Source: Actinomycetota bacterium
Lineage (GTDB): Bacteria > Actinomycetota > Actinomycetes > Nanopelagicales > Nanopelagicaceae
NCBI GenBank assembly: GCA_009705235.1
Contig: WLCR01000004.1
Span: forward strand, 1 to 22,535
Direction of reading: 5' to 3'
Length of the DNA: 22,535 bases
Positions 15,641 to 22,535 of this stretch are shown here, one piece after another. Below the pieces are notes generated by a model that was not told the DNA's origin, ran no database searches, and saw nothing but the letters and a program-made list of their open reading frames with translations. Each line of letters opens with the position of its first letter. The stretch's first letter is position 1. A program made the position numbers and the translations under genes.

Positions 15641-16232
15641 GTGATCTGATTACAACTAAGCGACCTAGCGTTGTAGCGCTTAAAAGTCGAAGTACTTGTG
15701 TTTCTTCAACGGCAACAGATAATCCAATGTCACCTCCAAAGTTCTTTCCTCCATCGTCATAACTGAGCAATGCCACTCCCCCAAGTATCAATATTGGATC
15801 CATCGAATCCTCACCATTTTGCGTGTCTAGAACCCAATAAATGTCTACATCTTCACCAATACTTAAGCCAGTAGCCACATCTACGGAGCGAACGCTAATT
15901 GGTACTGCGCTAGTAGACATTGCATCGATCGCAGAAGTTAAGTCAGTGCTGCCAATAATTTCACCAGTTCCCATTGATCGTGTTGCTATCATTCCAATTG
16001 GTTCTACTTGATCGCCCATATAAAATTGTCCGCTTGAATCTAAATTGAAATGGGCAAGAGAAACATCGGAAGCTGACAGTTGATGCCCAGGTGAAATAGG
16101 ATCATTAATTACCCAATAATCCGACCCCTTGTTTGAAACTGTTGCAATCAAGAAGGATGAAATAAATGCGGCTGCTATGAGAGTTACTGCCAGTGGAAGC
16201 CGTGAAGAGCGTGTTTTCTTATGTAGAGTCAT
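15633..16232 (-). CDS. SAF-domain membrane-anchored protein (CpaB/RcpC-like)
   Basis: A 199-residue protein with a basic N-terminus, one membrane anchor (about 10-32, SRLPLAVTLIAAAFISSFLIA), and an extracytoplasmic SAF domain: YWVINDPISPGHQLSASDVS, then FNLDSS, GMIATRSMGTGEIIGSTDLT and VPISVRSVDVATGLSIGEDV. This is the arrangement of CpaB/RcpC, the Flp pilus assembly protein. It overlaps the CpaE-like gene by 8 bases. I chose ATG 16232 over a TTG at 16244; neither has a clear Shine-Dalgarno. It is shorter than typical CpaB (250-300 residues) because it lacks the long C-terminal part. Whether it belongs to a pilus or to a distinct envelope pathway is open. Confidence 0.75.
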   Translation of the reverse strand: MTLHKKTRSSRLPLAVTLIAAAFISSFLIATVSNKGSDYWVINDPISPGHQLSASDVSLAHFNLDSSGQFYMGDQVEPIGMIATRSMGTGEIIGSTDLTSAIDAMSTSAVPISVRSVDVATGLSIGEDVDIYWVLDTQNGEDSMDPILILGGVALLSYDDGGKNFGGDIGLSVAVEETQVLRLLSATTLGRLVVIRSHV

Positions 16233-16354
16233 GGGAGTACCCAAACTGTATTAGTGACATCTCCTTGATCTTTATCCACAGTGGTACTTAAGTATGAGAT
16301 CAATTCATCCTTAAGTCTGAGGTTTGTGCATGAACACATTGCAATTGTCAGCCC
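16233..16354. other. Divergent intergenic region with a DnaA-box match
   Basis: 122 bases between the SAF-domain gene and the DUF6459 gene. TTATCCACA at 16271-16279 is an exact DnaA box. ACTTAAGT (16285-16292) and CTTAAGT (16309-16315) recur 23 bases apart. No Shine-Dalgarno or TANNNT at the leaderless distance is seen before the DUF6459 ATG at 16355, so its promoter is not resolved. Confidence 0.35.
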
Positions 16355-16882
16355 ATGACAACAGAAATCTCATACTCCCAGGAACCCACCTTCTCTACGA
16401 TTGATCTATCACCTATTTCAAGTGACCCAGATGAAGATTGGCAACATCTAGTACTCGAAATGTTTCGCCCCGAATTACCTTTACCTGTTAAAGAAAAACC
16501 ACGTCTTTATCTGGTTCCTTCAACATTTGGGGAAGAGTATGACGCCGATTTTGCTCCTGAACCAACTTCGGCTGCAGATTTACCAGACATCCATGAATTG
16601 ACATTTCAGTTCATTCACAATGTTGTAGAAATTTGGGCTGGACGAAGATCTGCTTCACAAGTTCAAGGGATGTGCCACCACCTTGTTTACGCTGACTTGC
16701 AGCGAAAAGCTGGACAGCAAAAATTAGTAGGAAGAATTAGAAAAATTAAAGTTACTGAGCCGCTCGATGGCATCATCGAATCAACAGTTACGGTTCGCTA
16801 CGACGATCGATTGCGTGTTGTAGCTATCCGATTTGAAGGTCTAGATGGACGTTGGCTATGTACTGCATTAACTTTGATTTGA
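16355..16882 (+). CDS. DUF6459 (Rv3-region) family protein
   Basis: A soluble 175-residue protein of unknown function. The first 75 or so residues are acidic, proline-rich and probably disordered (EPTFSTIDLSPISSDPDED, then RLYLVPSTFGEE). The conserved part is the C-terminal hundred residues: FIHNVVEIWAGRRSASQVQG, KIKVTEPLDGIIESTVTVRY and VAIRFEGLDGRWLCTALTLI. The AGRR-xxxQ helix and the GRWxCTAL ending are the pattern of DUF6459 proteins, which in many actinobacteria lie beside secA, as here. It converges on secA with only one base between the two stop codons. Confidence 0.75.
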   Translation: MTTEISYSQEPTFSTIDLSPISSDPDEDWQHLVLEMFRPELPLPVKEKPRLYLVPSTFGEEYDADFAPEPTSAADLPDIHELTFQFIHNVVEIWAGRRSASQVQGMCHHLVYADLQRKAGQQKLVGRIRKIKVTEPLDGIIESTVTVRYDDRLRVVAIRFEGLDGRWLCTALTLI

Positions 16883-16883
16883 G

Positions 16884-19559
16884 TTAAGCAGCGCCACCGT
16901 GACAACGTTTGTACTTCTTACCAGAACCACATGGACATTGCGCATTTCGAGAAACATCTCCAGTTGTGCGGACTCCCGATTCATCTGCCGCCGTGTACTG
17001 CAATCCAGTTGCAGGTACATGCTTGGCTTCAAGTCCAGGTGCAACAACTTCATTGTTTGAACTTTCGACAGTGACTTCGATGTTAAACAAGAATCCAGCA
17101 ATCTCTTCTTTGATTGCATCCATCATTGCTGCAAATAGGTCAAAGCCCTCTTTTTGATACTCAACTAGAGGATCGCGCTGTGCCATTGCACGCAAACCGA
17201 TACCCTCTTGTAGATAATCCATCTCGTACAAGTGCTCACGCCACTTACGATCTAGAACAGAAAGCAATACCTTACGCTCTAGTTCTCGCATAACTGCTTC
17301 ACCAAGTGATTCTTCGCGCTGTGCATATGCAGCTTTGCAATCATCTATGACTCGAGCAGTTAGGTATTCCGCATCCAATCCTGCCCTGGAACCAACCTCA
17401 GCTAGTAATTGATCAATAGTAAATGAGATTGGATAGATGGTCTTTAGCGCCGTAAATAGGGTTTCAAGATCCCAATCTTCTGCATATCCATTGGCAGTTG
17501 CAGCTTGAACATATGCTGTCAAAGTATCTGAAACAAATGCTGCTACCTGATCCTTAATATCTGCACCCTCTAGAACCATGCGGCGCTCTCCATAAATAAC
17601 GGTGCGCTGACGGTTCATAACATCGTCATACTTCAAAACATTTTTACGCATTTCAAAGTTTTGTGCTTCAACTTGTGTTTGCGCAGAACGAATCGCATTT
17701 GAAACCATTTTTGATTCAATTGGCGCATCTTCAGGAAGGCCTGCGGCTGTTAAGAAACGCTCAACCATTCCTGAATTAAATCGACGCATCAAATCATCTT
17801 GCAATGAAAGATAAAAACGAGACTCGCCTGGATCACCTTGACGTCCAGATCGACCTCGCAGCTGGTTGTCGATACGGCGAGATTCGTGGCGCTCTGTTCC
17901 TAGAACATACAAACCACCTAAAGAAACTACTTCTTCATGACCCTTTTCAACCGCTGCTTTTTGACGTGCAATCTCTGCTGGCCATTCCTTCTCGTACTCT
18001 TCAGCGTTATCAACTGGTGAAATTCCACGACGCTGTAACTCAAAGTCAGCCATGAATTCTGGATTTCCGCCAAGCATGATGTCAGTGCCTCGACCAGCCA
18101 TGTTGGTAGCGACAGTTACGGCCCCGTGTACACCCGCACGAGCAATGATCGCTGCTTCGCGTTCGTGATGCTTCGCGTTAAGAACTTCGTGAGGCACACC
18201 AGACTTGCGTAGGAATGCAGAAAGCTCTTCAGATTTTTCAACACTGACTGTACCGACCAAAACTGGTTGGCCTTTTCGGTGACGCTCGGCGATGTCGGCT
18301 GTTACAGCAGCAAACTTTCCAGCTTCAGTCTTGTACACCAAATCAGGTGAATCAATTCGTTGCATTTCGCGGTTAGTAGGAATAGGTACTACTCCAAGCT
18401 TATAAATCTGGTGAAATTCAGAAGCCTCTGTTGAAGCAGTACCTGTCATACCTGAAAGCTTTGAGTACAAGCGGAAGTAGTTCTGCAAGGTGATCGTTGC
18501 AAGAGTCTGATTTTCATCCTTAATTTCAAGGCGCTCTTTAGCTTCAAGTGCCTGATGCAAACCTTCACTGTAGCGACGTCCAGCCAACATGCGACCGGTG
18601 TGCTCATCAACAATCAAAAGCTCCCCATTCATTACAACATAATCTTTGTCGCGTTTGAAGAGTTCTTTCGCGCGAATTGCGTTGTTGAGATAGCCGATCA
18701 TTGGCGTATTTGCTGATTCGTAGAGATTGCCAATTTGCAGCATTTCCTCGACTTTTGTTACGCCTTCTTCAATTACTCCACAAGTCTTCTTCTTTTCATC
18801 AACTTCGTAATGAACATCGCGCTGCAATTTATTAACAAGATTGGCAAACTCTACATACCATTTGGTTGCTTTATCAGCAGGTCCACTAATAATTAGCGGT
18901 GTTCGCGCTTCATCAATCAAAATTGAGTCAACTTCATCAACTACTGCAAAGAAGTGTTCACGTTGTACGCACTCTTCGAGAGACCATGCCATATTGTCTC
19001 GAAGATAATCAAAACCAAATTCATTATTTGTGCCATAAGTAATGTCAGCCAGATACGCCTTACGTCGTTCTGCAGGCGTCATGTTTGCAAGAATTACATC
19101 CACCTTTAAACCAAGAAAACGGTGAACGCGACCCATCCATTCACTATCGCGCTCGGCCAAATAATCATTTGTTGTTACAACGTGGACGCCACGACCTGCA
19201 AGAGCGTTGAGGTATGAAGGCAATGTTGATACCAAAGTCTTACCTTCACCAGTACGCATTTCTGCGATGTTGCCCCTGTGAAGTGCTGCTCCACCCATAA
19301 TTTGTACGTCATAGTGACGCTGGCCAAGTGTTCGCTTTGCTGCTTCACGCACAACTGCAAATGCTTCTGGCAGCAAATCATCAAGTGATTCGCCCTTTGC
19401 ATATCGCTCTTGGAACACTCCAGTTTGACTACGGAGATCAGAATCAGACATCGCAACAAAGCGAGCTTCCTGCGCATTAACTAAGGCAACGACCTTGCTT
19501 AAATCACGAAGGATGCGTCCTTCGCCTGCTCGCAAAATCTTGTCTACAAATGCTGGCAT
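16884..19559 (-). CDS. secA: Preprotein translocase ATPase SecA
   Basis: The motor that drives proteins through SecYEG. At 891 residues it is full length for the main SecA. Walker A is MRTGEGKT (101-108), the DEAD-type Walker B is [21 protein letters not shown] (207 on, DEVD 208-211), the helicase motif region includes [14 protein letters not shown] and [15 protein letters not shown], and the preprotein-crosslinking and scaffold domains follow. The C-terminal zinc-binding SEC-C motif is complete (C875, C877, C886, H887), so this is SecA1 and not an accessory SecA2. The leader has AAGG about 10 bases before the ATG and a small imperfect hairpin at 19591-19608 (arms CAA-x-CCT/AGG-x-TTG). comF ends 67 bases upstream; the hpf gene that often intervenes is absent. 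Confidence 0.98.
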   Translation of the reverse strand: MPAFVDKILRAGEGRILRDLSKVVALVNAQEARFVAMSDSDLRSQTGVFQERYAKGESLDDLLPEAFAVVREAAKRTLGQRHYDVQIMGGAALHRGNIAEMRTGEGKTLVSTLPSYLNALAGRGVHVVTTNDYLAERDSEWMGRVHRFLGLKVDVILANMTPAERRKAYLADITYGTNNEFGFDYLRDNMAWSLEECVQREHFFAVVDEVDSILIDEARTPLIISGPADKATKWYVEFANLVNKLQRDVHYEVDEKKKTCGVIEEGVTKVEEMLQIGNLYESANTPMIGYLNNAIRAKELFKRDKDYVVMNGELLIVDEHTGRMLAGRRYSEGLHQALEAKERLEIKDENQTLATITLQNYFRLYSKLSGMTGTASTEASEFHQIYKLGVVPIPTNREMQRIDSPDLVYKTEAGKFAAVTADIAERHRKGQPVLVGTVSVEKSEELSAFLRKSGVPHEVLNAKHHEREAAIIARAGVHGAVTVATNMAGRGTDIMLGGNPEFMADFELQRRGISPVDNAEEYEKEWPAEIARQKAAVEKGHEEVVSLGGLYVLGTERHESRRIDNQLRGRSGRQGDPGESRFYLSLQDDLMRRFNSGMVERFLTAAGLPEDAPIESKMVSNAIRSAQTQVEAQNFEMRKNVLKYDDVMNRQRTVIYGERRMVLEGADIKDQVAAFVSDTLTAYVQAATANGYAEDWDLETLFTALKTIYPISFTIDQLLAEVGSRAGLDAEYLTARVIDDCKAAYAQREESLGEAVMRELERKVLLSVLDRKWREHLYEMDYLQEGIGLRAMAQRDPLVEYQKEGFDLFAAMMDAIKEEIAGFLFNIEVTVESSNNEVVAPGLEAKHVPATGLQYTAADESGVRTTGDVSRNAQCPCGSGKKYKRCHGGAA

Positions 19560-19626
19560 TGATTCTTACCTTTCATCGTGGCTTCCCGATCAACCCTGGA
19601 AAGGATTGAGGCGCCTTTTCACCCCC

Positions 19627-20271
19627 TTATCGTAGAGGTTGAGCCACACAGGCGGTAACCGCAGAAACTGAGCCGAAAGCATGAAAACCCTGCGAATTTA
19701 GGGCTCTCGCCGCTTCCCGCAGGGTTGCTCCGGTTGTGACCACATCATCAATCACAATTGCTTCACCGCGGAGTATTGCCCCAGGCTTTATAGAAAAAGC
19801 TCCATGCATGTTAGAACTTCTTTGTATGCGCGTTAGCCCACTTTGATCAGAGACGCGTCGTGAAACCTGTAGGCAATCATTTACGGCGATTCCGGTGTAC
19901 TTAGAAATTCCCTTTGTTAAATCAACTACAAAACTGCGACCACGCCGTCGCTGTGATTGCTTACTTGAAGGAACGGGAACTAAGAAAAAGCTGCCTTCAT
20001 GTAATCTTGCTTTGCTTAACACATGAACAATGGCCGCAATCAATAAATCATCTGCACCTTCTAAACCGTTTTCTTTCGCAGCAAGAATGATCTTCGAGGC
20101 AGTTGGTGTATAAATTATTGCAGAATGAACTTTGAGTGAGCCGACATGGGTGTTGTAATAATGAGGAATCCACTCACGTTTGCAATTAGTACAAATACTG
20201 ATACCCAAAGAATTGCATCCATAGCATCTGGTAGGAAAAATTAAATGGGACAGGTCAGACAAGATTTGCAT
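19627..20271 (-). CDS. comF: ComF family phosphoribosyltransferase-like protein
   Basis: A 214-residue ComF-type protein: an N-terminal zinc ribbon with CYGC and CTNC (C16, C19, C27, C30), then a type I phosphoribosyltransferase fold with VPVPSSKQSQRRRGRSFVVDL (about 98-117, the basic RRRGRSF loop typical of ComF) and the PRPP motif AIVIDDVVTTGATL (171-184). ComF is required for late DNA uptake in competent bacteria and is widespread where competence is unproven. No other competence genes are visible. In the canonical actinobacterial order it follows lpqB and precedes hpf and secA; here it follows mtrB directly. A short inverted repeat GTAAA-TG-TTTAC lies at 20288-20299 in front of its start. 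There is no obvious Shine-Dalgarno. Confidence 0.88.
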   Translation of the reverse strand: MQILSDLSHLIFPTRCYGCNSLGISICTNCKREWIPHYYNTHVGSLKVHSAIIYTPTASKIILAAKENGLEGADDLLIAAIVHVLSKARLHEGSFFLVPVPSSKQSQRRRGRSFVVDLTKGISKYTGIAVNDCLQVSRRVSDQSGLTRIQRSSNMHGAFSIKPGAILRGEAIVIDDVVTTGATLREAARALNSQGFHAFGSVSAVTACVAQPLR

Positions 20272-20330
20272 GGGCTGATGGTGCTGTGTAAATGTTTACT
20301 AGAAATACTGGGGAATTACATATGTGGAAA
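20272..20330 (-). other. mtrB-comF junction where lpqB is normally found
   Basis: 59 bases between the mtrB stop and the comF start. They contain the short inverted repeat GTAAA-TG-TTTAC (20288-20299) and no remnant of lipoprotein coding sequence that I can recognise. lpqB encodes some 550-600 residues elsewhere, so its absence is complete, not a truncation. Confidence 0.7.
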
Positions 20331-21881
20331 CTAAGGTCTGTAATCTTCTGGCTGCAGAGGGATCAAACGACGATCTATTGATTCCCATGTCTTACGTGGC
20401 AAAGTAACAACAAAGTGCGCTCCTCGCCCAGGACGCCCCCACGCTTCAAGTTCGCCATTGTGCAATCGCGCATCTTCTAGCGCAATGGAAAGCCCCAGCC
20501 CAGTACCCCCGCGTGTACGAGCTCTAGATGGATCTGCGCGCCAGAAGCGGTCAAAAACCCTAGTCAATGAGTTTTCATCAAGACCAATTCCATAATCTCG
20601 CACACCAATTGCGACATCACTCTCACTAGCTTCAATCTGCACATCGATCTGTATTTCCTCTGAGTGATCAATCGCGTTGGCCATGAGATTTCGTAAAATA
20701 CGCTCAACACGGCGAATATCAGCTTTGATCATGATTGCCGGTTCTGATGACTTAACAAAAATCTGTGTCTTTCTCTCCTTGGCAACAAGTGCCAAATCTT
20801 CTGCGCAACGATTAACTAACTGCACAATGTCGAAATCAACGGCTTCTAAAATTGCAACTTCAGCATCAAATCGTGAAACCTCTAGCAAATCTTCGAGCAG
20901 GCGCTCGAAACGATCCAGTTGTGCGACCAACAACTCGGTACTTCGTGCAACTGTTGGGTCAAAATTTTCTCTAGAGGCAGAAATTACTTCGGATGCCATT
21001 CGCAAAGTTGTTAAAGGAGTACGTAGTTCGTGCGATACATCAGAAACAAAACGCTGCTGAACACGAGAAAGGTTTTCTAATCTGGCAATTTGTTGCTCGA
21101 GTGACTCTGCCATCTCATTAAATGCATGACCAAGCCTTGATATTTCATCTTGCGAATCAACCTTCATTCGTTGTCTAAAATCTCCTGAAGTAAATTCAGC
21201 TGCGATTCGAGCTGCCTCACTTACAGGTTTGACAACCTGTCGCACCACAACCCAAGTAATCAATGAGATTAAAAGAAGTAAAATCATGCCAGCGATAATT
21301 AGATAACTATTAATTAGGTTCAGAGTCTTTTCTTCATTTGCCAGTGAAAAAACAATATACATTTCGTATTGGCCGGCACCTGGAATTTGTACTTTCTGCC
21401 CAATAGCAAGTCCAGCAACGCTTGTTCCTTGAATATATCGCATGGTGGTGTACTGCCATACGGTGTCATTAGATTTTCGGACTCGCTCACTAAAAGATTT
21501 TGAGATTGTCTCTGGATCCAAAAAATTAGAAGCAATTTCGTAGTTTTTTACCATCGTATTACCTGGGCTGCGAAGGAAAACAACTTCGCGAGTATTCTCA
21601 TTTGATGTAATTGTTGTTGCAGAGCTAATGACATCGTCAACTACTTTTTGAACAACTTCATCCTTTTCTCCTTGGGCTAGCAAGAAGCGATAATCGGCGG
21701 TAAAAATCGTTGAACGTGCCTCCACAATTGCAGAATTGAGATTTACCTCTTTAATTCCACTGGAAAGCCTTGAATTGAGGGCAGATCCAGTAATCCAAAC
21801 AACACCAAGAGAGAGAATTACAGTTGAAATGATCACCTTGAATGCAAGGGAATTACGTGCTTTCCAGAAGAAACGGTTCAT
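20331..21881 (-). CDS. mtrB: MtrB-type membrane sensor histidine kinase
   Basis: The membrane partner of MtrA, sensing envelope or division status. Of 516 residues, about 13-34 form the first membrane segment (LAFKVIISTVILSLGVVWITG), 35-190 an extracytoplasmic sensor region, and 193-214 the second membrane segment. A HAMP domain follows (to about 265), then HisKA with FVSDVSHELRTPLTTLRMAS (phospho-acceptor H284), the N box LRNLMANAIDHS (N402), the G1 box VRDYGIGLDE and the G2 region RTRGGTGLGLSIALEDAR. The start lies 2 bases after the mtrA stop (TAACCATG). lpqB, which encodes a lipoprotein that modulates MtrB in other actinobacteria, does not follow it. Confidence 0.94.
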   Translation of the reverse strand: MNRFFWKARNSLAFKVIISTVILSLGVVWITGSALNSRLSSGIKEVNLNSAIVEARSTIFTADYRFLLAQGEKDEVVQKVVDDVISSATTITSNENTREVVFLRSPGNTMVKNYEIASNFLDPETISKSFSERVRKSNDTVWQYTTMRYIQGTSVAGLAIGQKVQIPGAGQYEMYIVFSLANEEKTLNLINSYLIIAGMILLLLISLITWVVVRQVVKPVSEAARIAAEFTSGDFRQRMKVDSQDEISRLGHAFNEMAESLEQQIARLENLSRVQQRFVSDVSHELRTPLTTLRMASEVISASRENFDPTVARSTELLVAQLDRFERLLEDLLEVSRFDAEVAILEAVDFDIVQLVNRCAEDLALVAKERKTQIFVKSSEPAIMIKADIRRVERILRNLMANAIDHSEEIQIDVQIEASESDVAIGVRDYGIGLDENSLTRVFDRFWRADPSRARTRGGTGLGLSIALEDARLHNGELEAWGRPGRGAHFVVTLPRKTWESIDRRLIPLQPEDYRP

Positions 21882-21883
21882 GG

Positions 21884-22535
21884 TTAGGAACCGCCCATGA
21901 CTCCTGCTTTGTAGCCAACACCGCGAATTGTGATGACAATTTCTGGGTGCTCAGCATCGTGCTCAATTTTTGAACGCAGGCGCTGGACGTGAACATTGAC
22001 TAATCGCGTATCTGTTGAATGGCGATAACCCCATACTTCGCTTAGCAGAGCGTCACGAGTAAAGACTCGACCTGGTTCTTTAGCCAATGCAACAAGTAGA
22101 TCGAATTCCAATCGAGTTAAAGCAATTTGCTTACCTGCGCGCAGGATCTGATGCGCTTGAACATCAATTGCTAAATCACCAATCGTTAATAATCCCAGAA
22201 CTTCGGCATTTGTGCGGCGTAACCGTGTTCGAATTCGTGCAATTAGCTCGGATGGATGACGAAATGGTTTAACCATGTAATCATCGGCACCAGCTTCTAA
22301 ACCTTTAACAACATCTTGTGTGTCACCTTTAGCTGAAAGCATCACGATTGGCACCATTGATTCTGCGCGAATCAATTTACAGACTTCGATTCCATCAAGG
22401 CCGGGCAACATAACATCCAGCAAAACTAAATCCGGTGGATTGTTACGGAAAACATCCATTACCTCATCGCCACGGCTTACTAGATCTACGTCGATGCCGG
22501 CACCGGTTAATACGATGCCGAGCATCTCCGCAAGA
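21884..22535 (-). CDS. mtrA: MtrA-type response regulator (N-terminus cut by window edge)
   Basis: An OmpR/PhoB-type transcription factor phosphorylated by MtrB, controlling cell wall and division genes in actinobacteria. The frame is open to the window edge; reading upstream of the first internal ATG (22525) gives LAE before MLGIVLTGAG, matching the MtrA receiver, so roughly the first 16-20 residues with the acidic pocket are outside. The phosphorylated aspartate is in LVLLDVMLPGLDG, the conserved lysine in DDYMVKPF, and the winged helix contains LTRLEFDLLVALA, EVWGYRHSTDTRLVNVHVQRL and ITIRGVGYKAG, almost identical to mycobacterial MtrA. The 22525 ATG should not be taken as the true start. 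Confidence 0.95.
   Translation of the reverse strand, partial: LAEMLGIVLTGAGIDVDLVSRGDEVMDVFRNNPPDLVLLDVMLPGLDGIEVCKLIRAESMVPIVMLSAKGDTQDVVKGLEAGADDYMVKPFRHPSELIARIRTRLRRTNAEVLGLLTIGDLAIDVQAHQILRAGKQIALTRLEFDLLVALAKEPGRVFTRDALLSEVWGYRHSTDTRLVNVHVQRLRSKIEHDAEHPEIVITIRGVGYKAGVMGGS

Noticed and set aside
19591..19608. secM-like regulatory hairpin or terminator before secA
   Set aside because: The hairpin has only six base pairs with a mismatch, no U-run, and no upstream arrest peptide; it is too weak to call as a control element.

Overview
The window looks like chromosome of a small-genome, AT-leaning actinobacterium, most probably a freshwater acI / Nanopelagicales (Planktophila-like) lineage. 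The evidence is a WhiB1 homologue next to a PdtaS-type histidine kinase, an MtrAB two-component system upstream of comF and secA, actinobacterial families such as DUF6459 and DUF6912, base composition that by eye is well under 50% GC, and very tight packing with no intergenic gap over about 155 bases. The lineage is inference; the gene content is seen directly. There are no phage genes, transposases, CRISPR arrays or rRNA, and only one tRNA.

Layout. 1-2528 (minus): argG (cut by the window edge) and a Methyltransf_32-type methyltransferase. 2667-5196 (plus): a GH13 alpha-glucosidase and a TerC-family membrane protein. 5193-6062 (minus): an apparent operon of an unreported-looking 49-residue acidic-tailed peptide, a small membrane protein and a short ribosome hibernation factor. 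6097-10866 (minus): a LacI-type regulator, a PatB/MalY C-S lyase-like aminotransferase, a PYROXD2-like FAD oxidoreductase and a Cys/Met-metabolism PLP enzyme. 10982-12239: a DUF4389 membrane protein, msrA, and tRNA-Arg(CCG). 12396-14520: whiB1 convergent with pdtaS and DUF6912. 14540-16882: a CpaE-like P-loop protein with a degenerate Walker A and a SAF-domain (CpaB/RcpC-like) partner, then divergent DUF6459. 16884-22535 (minus): mtrA (cut at its N-terminus), mtrB, comF, secA.

How it fits together. The right half is the conserved actinobacterial envelope/secretion block (MtrAB signalling, SecA export), but lpqB and the hpf that usually sit in it are missing; a short Hpf is encoded about 14 kb away. 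The left half is metabolic: arginine synthesis, oligosaccharide hydrolysis, sulfur amino acid handling, methionine sulfoxide repair.

The strongest non-gene signal is in the gene starts. Seven genes have a TANNNT (mostly TAGNNT) hexamer ending 6-7 bases before the ATG, as expected for leaderless transcripts, and in two cases the stop codon of the upstream gene forms the first three bases of that hexamer. Other genes are joined by TAANNATG or ATGNCTGA junctions, and two convergent pairs share a TTAA that serves both stop codons. I found no convincing undescribed defence or mobile system; the most unusual protein-level candidates are the lysine-less CpaE-like ATPase with its SAF partner and the 49-residue peptide operon.
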